From NCBI GenBank assembly GCA_022841705.1, contig JALHQZ010000010.1:53289-117288 (forward strand): a DNA stretch of 64,000 bases, in the 5' to 3' direction. Positions 34,592-46,500 of this stretch are shown one piece after another (the stretch's first letter is position 1; every line of letters begins with the position of its first letter). Origin of the DNA: Pirellulales bacterium (GTDB lineage: Bacteria; Planctomycetota; Planctomycetia; Pirellulales; Lacipirellulaceae). The position numbers and the translations under genes were made by a program. Below the pieces are notes generated by a model. It worked only from the letters and a program-made list of their open reading frames with translations. It did not search any database and was not told the DNA's origin.

Positions 34592-37500
34592 CGCGGACTA
34601 CGGGCGCCCGGCTGGGGACGCGACGAATGAAGCGTTCTGCTTGCGCAGATTCCTGCTCCAACTCGGCGAACGCAGCATCCCGGGCCGCAAGCAACTCGGT
34701 CGTGCGGGCGGGCTGTGAAGAGGACATTGCCACCGAATGCAAGTCTTGCCGATCGTGAGCAGCGCGACGGGCAGGGGATGGGGCGATCGGCGACGTGATC
34801 GACAGCAGCTGTGAGCTAACCGCCGAAGTTGCCACCGCTAGGGGCGAGGTGAAATTGTCCCGCCAGATGGTGTAGTCGGCAGCGTCGATCACGCCGTCAG
34901 AAACTCCATCGGCCAACAACCCAAGGCCCGAAGTGGCGCCAAAATACTGCGCCCATAAAGCACGATCGGGCGGGTCAACAATTCCGTCCCTGTTAAAATC
35001 CCCCGGCTGGTGCGTCGCCCCCAGATTGTCCCGCCAAAGCGAATAGTCGGCTGTGTCGACCACGCCATCCCGATTGCCATCGGCTGCGAGTCCCGGTCCC
35101 GAGGTGACGCCAAAGCTTTGGCGCCAGAGGTTGTAATCTTCCGAATCAACTTCCCCGTCGCGATCAAAATCACCCGGCAAACTTGGGATGGCGAGTGGCT
35201 TCAGGAACAAGGTCTGCAAGGCGCCGCGATGTGCTTGCGAGACGCGCCCGATCTGGCCGACGGCGAGATCGGTTAGGCCATCGCCATTGAAATCGCCCGC
35301 CGCGGCGACGGCCACGCCAAAGTAATCGTTCGTCGTCAGCACCGGCCCCCCGTTCTGGTTGGTGGTGATCCGGAGGGAGCTCTTGATCTGTCCGGTTGGA
35401 CTCAGCATCAACACCTGAACGGAACCGCGGTTGTAACCACCGGCATCATCGTTTGGTGTGCCAACGGCCAGTTCGGCGACGCCGTCGCCGTTGAGATCAC
35501 CAATGGTTGCCAGCGAACTTCCAAACGCATCGCCGTTAGCGAGCGTGGGACCTCCAGCGGCGCCACTCGCTAACTTGACACGCGCGCGGGCCGTTCCGGA
35601 ACGATTGAGGAGCAAGAGATGCACAGCGCCGCGATTGCTACCACCGGTATCGTCCCCCGCAGCGCCCACCGCCAAATCGGGAACGCCATCCCCATCAAGG
35701 TCGCCCATCGCGGCGAGGGCGTGGCCAAAGCCATCGGCGGTCGCCAGGGCTGGACCGCCATTGGTGTTGTGGGCGAGCTTCACGCTACTGCGAACACTGC
35801 CCGTGGAGTTGAGGAACAGCACGTAGGTAGCGCCGCGGTTGCTGCCCCCGGTGTCGTCCCCGCGGGCGCCCACCGCCAGCTCTGTGATCCCATCGCCATC
35901 GAGGTCACCCAGCGCCGCCAGCGCTCCACCGAACGCATCGTTACTCAATAGATTTGGGCCACCGTTTGAACCGCTAGCGATTTTGAGCGTGGACTTCACT
36001 GTGCCGTTGGCGTTCAGCAGCAGGACATGGACGGCCCCCCGATCGAAACCGGCGGTGTCGTCACCGGCCGCTCCCACGGCCAGGTCGATCACGCCATTTC
36101 CATCAAGATCGCCCAACGTGGCGACCGACGAACCAAAGCGATCGCCGGACACCAGCGACGGCCCGCCGCCGACGCCACTAGCAATCTTCAGACTGCTGCG
36201 GACAGCGCCGCTTGGGGTCATCATGAGCAGATAGATGGCGCCGCGGTCCGATCCACCGGTGTCATCCTGAGGCGAACCTGCAATCAGGTCCGGAACGCCG
36301 TCCCCGTCGAAGTCTCCGAGCGCGGCAATCGCACTGCTGAAGTAATCGCGGCTGGCGAGGATCGGCCCGCCGTTAACGCCGTTGGCAATGAGTTTGGTCC
36401 GGGCGCCATCGGCGCTGCCATCTCCAAGTGAAGTCAGCACCAGCTCGTGGTCTTCAACTTCGCCATCGCTAGCGGCCCCCGTTGGGTTGGCAGCTGCGGG
36501 GTCGGTGCTCAGGCGGAAGCGAGCATAAGTCGCGCCGGCGATGGCGCCGATCGAAACGGTCGGAAACGTCAGCGTGAACACCCCAGAAGTCGTATTCGAG
36601 GGAACGGCGACCGCCGAGCGTTCCGTGTTATTATCGAAGACGCCATCGCGGTTGTAGTCAATCCAACCGTACAGCATTGCAGGTGCACCGGTCGCATTGG
36701 TCGCCTGCAGGCTAATGGTGGGCTGCGAGCCAATGGCAAAAGCGGTGTCAAAATTTGGCAAGGCGAGGCCATCTTCGTCGTCGGCGTCGGGACTGAGGAA
36801 CTGATCGTCACCCGCGGCACTGGTGGCTGTGGAAGCATCGGGCTCTTCATCGATTCGCGTACCGAGCAACAGCCCTGGGACGATAGTGTGTCGCGGGCCG
36901 TTATCCGCCAGCGAAGTGGCGTACCTGACGCTGCCGATACCGACAGCGGAATAGGGCGCATCGCCAAAATCCATAGTGCTGGTAACGAGCGTGTAGGCTT
37001 CGTCGATTGCGGGCTCGGCGACGGGTAACGAAGTGCCAATCAGGTCGGTAATGTTGGCTCCGGGCGCGATGTTCACGCCCACCACTCCAACTAAACTGGC
37101 GAGGTCACCTCCACTGATCGTCAACTCGTACTCAGCCGGGGAGATCGTTGCGAGAACCCCGCTGGCAGTTGTGCCGGTGACGATAAAGTCGCTGGCGTCG
37201 ACATTCAGCACCGGTTCGCTGAACGAAAGCCGGAACCTGAGCGCATTCGCGCTGGTCAAGGACACCGCCGGAAACATTCGGCGGATGGAGAGCGTGGGGG
37301 GCGAGTTGTCCACGGTGTAGGTTTGGTTAATCGGCGGCTCCGCTGCGGACAAGTTATTGCCGAGTCGGTCGGCGATGTTCTGGCCACTCGCCAACTTGAG
37401 CCCTACCACGCCGTTGTGCGACGCTAAATCACCCCCAGCTAACTGTACGTCGTAGACGTTGTCGCTAATCTTCGTAATGCTGGCGACAGTGGCGGAAGTG

Positions 37501-40500
37501 GCGCCGCTAGTTTGAAAATCGGCGCTATCAACATTCACCACAATTTCATTGAAGGTGACGCGGAAAGTCAGCGTGTCCGCGGCTGTGATTTCGGCTGTTG
37601 GCGACAACCGCCGCACCCCCTGCAGCGTGGGCGCCGAGGAATCGACTTGTAGGCGCAGCACATGGATCGCCCCGGAATCGGAGGTGGAGACCGTATCGTC
37701 GTTGGCTGCGCCCACAGCGAGTTCAGTGAGGCCATCGCCGTCCAGGTCCCCCAGCAGTGTGACCGACCCGCCAAACGAATCGCCATCTTGCAGATTCGGG
37801 CCGCCGCTCAGCCCACTGGCGATTTTGACCCGCTCCCGCACATCTCCCGCGGCGTTCAGGAACAGCACGTTAATGCTGCCACGGTTTAACCCGCCGGCAT
37901 CATCATACGGACTGCCAACCGCGACTTCGTTGATTCCATCGCCGTCCAAGTCACCAATGTTGGCGAGCGACATGCCGAACGAATCGTAGATTGCGAGCGG
38001 AGGTCCGCCATTCAGTCCACTGGCGATTTTAACGCGACTCTTAACGGTGGCGTCGGGGTTGAGAAACAGAACGTGAACGGCGCCGCGACCAAAATAGGAA
38101 GAACTGAAGCCTCCCGTGTCGTCGCCGATAGCGCCAACCGCCAGCTCGGTCACGCCATCGCCATCCAAGTCGCCAATCGCGGCGAGCGCTCGTCCAAAAG
38201 CATCGCCCGAACTCAGCGTGGGCGCGCCGCTCACTCCACTACTCAGCTCCGTGCTGTGCTTAACGTCGCCCGAGCTGTTAAGGAACAACACATAGACGGC
38301 GCCATGACTCGAGCCACCAGCAGCGTCATCCCCGACTGCGCCGACGGCCAGTTCGGTCACGCCGTCCCCATCCAGATCGCCGAGCGCGGTGAGCGCCGAG
38401 CCAAACAGATCAGCATTGGCCAGCGCGGGTACGCCGGCAGTTCCACTGGCAATCTTTACGCTGTGGCGAACAGTTCCACTGGAATTTAAGAAGAGCAGAT
38501 GGACCGCACCGCGATCCTGGCCCCCTGTATCATCCTGGGGCGCGCCGACGGCCAGCTCCTGAATGTTATCGCCATCGAGGTCGCCGACCGCGGTAACCGA
38601 CCAGCCAAAAGCGCCCGTGCCCAAAAACTGCGACCCCGCGATGAGCTGACTCCCCTTCACCGTGCCGTTGGGGTTCATCAGCAACAACCGAACCGCGCCC
38701 TGTGACAGCATGCCCGATGCCCCAACGGTCAAATCGGCGACGCCGTCGCGATCGAGGTCACCAATTGTCGTCACGGCCTTGCCGAATTGAGCGTTGGAAC
38801 CGAGCACCAGTGCGCCAGACTCGTTATGAGCGACTTCAACATTCGTTACCGGATTGACCACGCCCGCGCTAAGCTTGGTCATGGTCACGGCGTAGTCTTC
38901 CACTTCGCCATCACTCGCCGCGCCGACTGAACTTGCGGCGGAAGCATCGGTGCTGAGCCTGAAGCGCGCGAACGTTTCCCCCGTGGGATTGTTGAGGGGA
39001 ACGGTGGGGAATGTGAGCGTGAACAAACCATTGCTGGCACCCGGCGCGACGCCAATCGAGGCGCGCTCCGTGGCGTCATCGAACACGCCGTCGCGGTTAA
39101 AGTCGATCCAGCCGTACAGATTGGCGGCGGTTGCGGTCAGGTTCGTCGCCCGCAGCTTCACTAGCGGCGACAAGCCGAGCTTCACCTCCAGCACGGAGCC
39201 GGAACTTAAGGCGCCCGTCTCATCGTCCACATCAGGGGTGATATAGGCGTCATCTCCGCTGGCCCGCCAGTTCGATTTGGTCTCGGGCTCGGCATCAACG
39301 CCGGAGCCGAGATAAATCCCGCTCACCACAGTGTGCCGCGGCCCGTTGTCGGCGAGCTGGGTTGCGTAGTTGCCGACGCCGACGCCCAGGGCGCTATCGG
39401 GAGCGTCGCCAAAGTCGAAGCTGGAGGCGACGCGTGTGAAGGTTTCATCCACACTTGGTTCGGCGGTGGGGAGCGCGTTCCCAACTGCATCGACAATGTT
39501 ATGCCCTGCCACCAGATTGACGCCAATCTCACCGATGTAGCCTTCAAGACCACTGGAGATTGTTAGCTCGTAAGTTGTTGGCCCGATCGGCGTCAACGTA
39601 AAGTTGCCGGCGGGTCCGCTGATGGCGAAATCCGTGGGGCCAGCATTCTGCACCACTTCGCTAAAGCTCAAGCTGAACCGCACGCCTCGATCGCTGGTCA
39701 GAGCGGTCAGTGGAACGAGCCGAGTGATCGCTAACGTTGGCGGGGTATTGTCGAGCGTGTAGGCTTGGTCCGTCGCTGGTTCGAGTGTTGGTAAGGGATT
39801 GCCGGCGCGGTCGGTGATATTCTGCCCCGGCGCCAGATTCAGCCCGACCATCCCGTTGAAGGTGGCCAAGTCGCCCCCAGAAACCGTTACGTCGTAAACG
39901 CTGGGCAAGATCATCGTCACCGCGGTGACGGTGGCCGTGGTCGTTCCGGAGGGGACAAAATCTTGGGGGCTCACGCCCACAACTTCCGAGTTGAAAGAGA
40001 TGCGGAATGTCAGACTGTCATCGTTCGTCAGGGCACCAAGGGGCGTGGCGCGGATAATCAGATCCAGAACGGGCGCCGTGGCATCCGGCCGGAGGAACAA
40101 GATATGAACAGCGCCCAACGTGCCATCAATGCTTGTTTCGCTGGCGCCGATCGCCAGTTCCTGTAAACCATCGCCGTTGAGATCGCCGATGGCCGTTACC
40201 GAACTGCCAAATCCATCGCTCGGCGTGAAGTTCGGCGCTCCATTCGTTCCGCTAGCGAGCACCAGCTTGCGTTTGACGGTCCCGTCCGCACGCAGGAACA
40301 GCACGTTGGCCGAGCCGGTAAAGATACCGCCGACATTGCTGGAAGGGAGGCCGACCAGTGCGTCGCCCACGCCATCGCCATCGAGATCACCCAATTTCGT
40401 GTACGATTTTCCGAGGGCGTTGTAACCGACGACTCCCGATCCGAACAGTGATGCCGGCGTTACTTGCGCAGTCTGCTTTACCGAGCCATCCGGGTTAAGG

Positions 40501-43500
40501 TTCAACACCCGGATCGAGTTGCTTGTGGAGCGCGATGCGACGGCAAGATCGGGAACGCCATCCCCATCAACATCGCCCAGGGGGGTCGCTGTGAACCCAA
40601 ACTGCTCGTTGTTGACAAGCGACGGACCACCGTTGAGCCCCTGCGCAATCTTAACGCTGTTTCTAACAAAGCCATCCCGATTAAGTGACCAGATGTAGAT
40701 GGCGCCCCGATTGATTCCGCCGGTATCATCCGCGTAGGCGCCAACGGCCAGCTCCGTGATGCCATCGCCATCCAGATCGCCAATCGCGGCCAACGAGCTG
40801 CCCAACCCATCGTAATCGCTAAACGTTGGTCCGCCGTTGTATTGGCTGCCGATGGTGCGGCTGTTTTTGACCGTGCCATCCGCATTCATGAACAGCACAT
40901 GCACGGCGCCGCTGGGGCTGGTGGGGGTCGGATCGCTCCATGAGGTCACCGCCACATCCGGTACGCCGTCGCCATCGAGATCACCCAGTGGAGCGAGCGC
41001 TCGTCCGAACCGCGCGTGGGTGCTGAAAACTGGCCCGCCATTGACGCCGCTCGAGATTCTCTTGTTCTTCGTGCTGTCGATGAGTCCATCGCTAATTCGC
41101 TGCAGCGAAACCGCGTAGTCTTCCACTTCGCCATCTTGAGCGAGTCCCGTCGATGTCGCCGCTGCGACGTCTGTGCTGAGTCGGAAGCGGGCCATGCTCG
41201 TCCCGACGGGACCACTGGTGGGAACGGTTGGGAAGGTGAGCGTGATAACGACATTGGCAGACCCAGCCGGGACCGGTGCGTTAGCGCGTTCGGTCGAATC
41301 ATCGAACACTCCGTCGCGATTGAAGTCGATCCAGCCGTAAAGCTGTGCGGCCGCTCCCATTGAGTTCGTCGCCCGCAGTGCGAAACTTGGTGCCGAGCCG
41401 ATCGTCACAGTGAGCTGTCCGGTCTGGCCGACCAGAGCGTCCTCATCGTCGCGGTCCGGCGTGACAAACAGATCGTCACTTTCAGCATCGCTACTCACCA
41501 CGGCGTCCGGCTCGGTATCGACCCCCGCTCCCAATCGTAAGCCGGGGACCACCACATGCCGTGGGCCGTTGTCAGCCAGCGTGGTGGCGTAGTTGCCGGT
41601 TGCTGCGCCCACGGCCGAGTCGGGCGCATCGCCGAAGTCGAGCGTGCTAGTGACGAAGGTGAATGCTTCATCCACGGCTGGTTCAAGAGTTGGCAGCGCG
41701 TTTCCAACTTGGTCGGCAATGTTTTGGAGGGCGGCAAGGTTGAGCCCCACCTCGCCCACAAAGTTGGCCAACGAACCGCCGGAGAGCGTCACTTCAAACT
41801 CGGTGGCATTCACTTGCCGCAGCGTCACGGTGGCCGCCGCGGCGCTGGCCACAAAGTCCGTCGCGTCGACATTCTGCACCACTTCGCTGAAAGTCACGCG
41901 AAACCGCACCGCATCGGCGCTGGTGATTGCGGTCGCCGGAGCAAGCCGGCCGAACGAAACGACGGGCGCAACGTTATCGAGCACATACACTTCGTCAATA
42001 GCCGGCTCCTGAGACATAAGCACATTGCCCGAGCGATCCTGGATGCTCGCCGTCGGCGCCAAATTCAACCCGACGGCGCCGCTGAAGTTCGCGAGATCAC
42101 CGCCCGAAAGCGTGACGTCATACTGAAGCTGACTCACCTGGGTAACAGTCGTCACTATCGCGGTGCTCGCGCTGTTCGTGAGGAAGTCATTGGCGTCGAC
42201 GCCGAAGACATCCTCGGCGAACGTCACCCGGAATACGATCGCATCGGCATTGGTCGAAACGGCGGACGGTAATTGGCGTGCGAAGGAGAACGGGGCCAGG
42301 ACTTGGGTATCGGCGGCGAGGAAGAGAGTGTAGAAGGCGCCGAAGCCGTAGAGTCCGGTATCATCGCCCGTGGCGCCGACGATGAGCTCACCCAATCCAT
42401 CGCCATTCAAATCGGGGAACGCCGTGATGGAGGCGCCAAAGTTGTCGCCGTTCGAAAGCAGCGGACCACCCCCGATAGAACTGCCGATCACCCGACTCGC
42501 CTTGGGGGCGCCATCCGGATTCAGATACACCAAACGCACCGAGCCGCGATTCACGCCGCCCAGGTCGTCGAATGTTGAACCGACCGCCAGATCGCCCACG
42601 CCATCACCATCCAAATCGCCGGTGGCCGCGAGCGATGCCCCAAAAGCGATGGGATCTGAACCTGCGCTCACGCTCGCACTCGAAATCTTGCGACTGGTCT
42701 TGATCGTGCCGTCGGCGTTCATCAGCAGTACGTAGACCGCATTTCCGCCCGAGAGTCGGGAGTAGCGATCGTACTGCGCGGCGCCCACAGCCACATCGGT
42801 AACGCCATCGCCATCCAGGTCGCCTATCGTAGCGACGGAGCCGCCGAACGCATCGCTATGTGCGAGAGCGGGTCCCCCATTGATGCCACTGGCGAGTCGC
42901 ACATGCGATTTGAGCGTCCCATTGCTATTGAGCAGCAAGACATACGCGGCGCCGGCATTAAGCGCCCCCGTGTCGGCCCCCGGCGCCCCAACCAGCACAT
43001 CGCCAATTCCATCGCCATCGAAATCGCCGAGCGCGGCAATCGAGCGGCCGAAAAACTCCGAGGCCGACGCGATCACCGGGCCACCGTTACCCGAACTGGA
43101 GATTTTATTCAGCGCCTTGACCGAGCCGCTGGCATTCATGCGCAACACATAGACGGCGCCGCTGTAGTCGCCGCCCGTATCGTCGCCGTGGGCGCCAACC
43201 GCCAAATCAATTACACCATCACCGTCGATATCGCCGATGTTCGCCACGGAGGCGCCGAAGAAATCGCCGGTCGAGAGGGCGCCGGGTCCACCGTTCTGTC
43301 CTCCCGTAATCAGCGTTCGATTTTTGACGCTGCCGTCCGCGTTCATGAACATCACGTAGACGGAGCCCGCATTCGTCTGGAACCACGGTTGTCCTTGGGC
43401 GACGGCGAAGTCATCGAGCGGGACGCCGACCGCCAGGTCCGGGACCCCGTCGCCGTCGAGATCCCCCAAACTCGTCGTTGCGAAGCCGAAGTACGTAGAG

Positions 43501-46500
43501 AAGTTGCTCAGCGTTGGCCCACCATTGGTGTTGTGGGCCACTTTCTTGGTCAGCGCAGCGTCAACCAGGCCCCCGCTAATTTTTTGCACCGTCGCGACGT
43601 AATCCTCAACTTCCCCATCCAAGGCCGGTCCCACCGGTTGTTCCGCGGCCGCATCCGTGCTGATGCGGAAGCGCGCGTAAGTGGCGCCACCCGCGGTGCT
43701 GAGCGGAATCTGGGGGAATGTCAGTTGGAAGACGGCGCCATTCGAACCAGTTGGCACGGCGACTTGCGCGCGTTCGCTCGCATTATCGAACACCCCATCG
43801 CGGTTGTAATCGATCCAGCCCGAAAGCATCGCGACTGCGCCGGTGAGATTGGTCGCCCGCACCGCCACGGTTGGAGCTCCGCCGATGGTCAGATTCAAAT
43901 CCAGCGCCGGGATCACGAGGCCATCTTCGTCATCAACTTCGGGAGCGATGAATCGGTCATCACCGTTGGCCGCACGATTCGGTGAAGCATCGGTTTCACC
44001 ACTTGCGCGCTCCCCCAATCGCAACCCAGCAACCAGAGTGTGTCGGGGGCCGTTGTCGGCCAGCGTGGTGCGATAGTTGCCAGACCCCGTGCCCAGCGCC
44101 TCGTCCGGCGCATCGCCAAAGTCGGTCAGCGGATTGACGAGTGAGTACTGTTCGTCAATCGGCGGGTCGCCCGACGCCAGCAGATTGCCAGCTAAGTCGC
44201 GGATCATCTGGCCAAGCGCCAAATTGAGACTCACGCTTCCATTGAATTCGACGAGTCCTTCGCCGCCGACCACCAGCTCGTACAGGCTGCTGGTCACCGG
44301 GTTGACCGCCAAAACCATCCCAGCGCCCACCACCTCAAAATCACCCGGGCTAGGAGGCTGAATCGCTTCGCTAAAGGACGCGCGGAATATCAGTTGGTCG
44401 GCGGTGGTTATCTGCCCGGCGGGAATGTGCCGAATAAACGAAGTAATGATGGGCGCCGTGTTGTCAAAATCGTAGAGCTCGTCGATTGGCGGTTCAGCGC
44501 GCTGCAAGAAGTTTCCTGATATATCCACCAAATTCGCAGCGAAACTGAGATTCAGCCCCAAGCTACCCGTGAAGTTGGCTAAATCACCGCCGCTAACGGT
44601 GATCTCATAGACCGCCGGGTTGACCAGCGTTACGTTGCTCACCACCGCGCTGGAAAGCCCATTCACGCTAAAGTCCGCGACATCAACGTCGGACACTGGT
44701 TCGCTAAACGCGGCGCGGAACACCACGCTATTCGCGGAGGTTGTCGCCGAAGTCGGCGCCCACCGGGTGAACGAAGTTACCCACGGCCCAAAGAAATCTG
44801 GCAACAGCGATAGCACATACGCGGCACCACGCTCGGCACCGCCAGTATCATCACCCCGCGCACCCACCACGATTTCACTCAACCCATCCCCATCCAGATC
44901 CCCCAGCGAGGCCAGCGCCCCACCGAAGTAATCGAAGGCTTGCAGCGTGGAAAGTCCACCCCCCATCGAGTTACCAACGAATACAGCGCGCTGCACCTCA
45001 CCGCTCGAGTTGAGTAGCAACACGTACGCGGCGCCGCTATCGGGATTGTTCGAATCCGTTCGCCGCGCCCCCACAATCAGGTCATCCGTCCCGTTTCCAT
45101 CCAGGTCTCCTGGCGAAGTCAGTGCGCCGCCGAACAGGTCGTCTTGAGCGAGCGCCGGAATCGCGCCCGTTCCGCTAGTCAACTTGCGACGGCTGGCGAC
45201 GGTTCCATCGCTGCGCAATTGCAACAGATGCACGGCGCCGCGGTTCCCGCCCCCGGAATCATCGCCGGTCGCGCCGACCGCTAGTTCCACTAGGCCATCG
45301 CTATTCATGTCGCCGAGCGCGACGAGCGAGCCCCCAAAATTATCCGCCGACGCTAACGTGGGACCGCCACCGATCCCGTTGGCGATCCGTTGCTGCGCCC
45401 GCAGTGTTCCGTCCGGGTTCAGAAAGAAAACCCACACAGCGCCAGTCTGAATAAGGGACGAGCCATATTCGGTTGCTCCCACGTCACCAACGGCCAGCTC
45501 CGGAAGGCCGTCGCCGTCCAAATCACCGATATTCGCCAGCGCGCTGCCCAGATACCGCACCGTGCCGGCGCTCGAATGAGCGAGCGGGTCAAACGAGAGG
45601 CGAACGGATTGTTTGACGGTCCCCGTGCTGTTGAGAAACAGCACATACACGGCCCCGGTGGTTCCACTACTGGTAGCGCCGACCGCTAGCTCGGAAATCC
45701 CATCACCATCGAAGTCCCCCAGTGCAGCAACCGCGCTCCCGAACAAATCGTAGTTCTCGAGTAGGGGCCCGCCGTTGAGATTGCTAGCGATCTTGACGTG
45801 ACTCTTCACGGTTCGCGTCGCGTTCATCAGCAACACATACACCGCTCCTCGGTCACCACCGCCCCCCCCATCGTCGCGATAGGCGCCAACGGCGAGGTCG
45901 GCCACGCCATCCCCATCGATGTCTCCCAGATTCGCGACGGAGGTTCCCCAGCGGTCGCCGTTGGCCAGCGCCGGCAAACCGCTCAGCCCACTGGAGAGTT
46001 TGATCGTCCGAGAGCTGTCGACAAATCCATCTTGCCGTTGGATGAAGGACGCGGCGTAGTCCTCGACCTCGCCCCCCAGCACCTCGCCGACCGCATTGAA
46101 GGAGCCGACATCGGAGCTAATCCGGAATCGCGCGAACGTCTGGCCGGCGGCGGTGATCGGCAGCTCGGGGAAGGTCAACGTGAAGAGTCCGCCGATTGTG
46201 CCTGCCGGAACATTGGCGACCGCTCGTTCCGTGGAGTTGTCGAAGACACCATCGCCGTTGGAATCGATCCAGCCGACCAGGAAGGCCGAGCTCCCGGTGG
46301 CATTGGTTGCGCGAACCGTCACCGTCGGCTGCGAACCGGCGGTTAGCACTAAATCGAGCGGGTTGACGACTCCGTCTTCATCATCGCGAGCGAGCGCCGT
46401 GAAACGGTCATCACCATCCGCTGTTGAATTGGGGGCGCCATTCGCTTCGCTATCCACTCGGGCGCCAAGAAAGAGCGTGGTCTGCGTGCTGTCGATGATG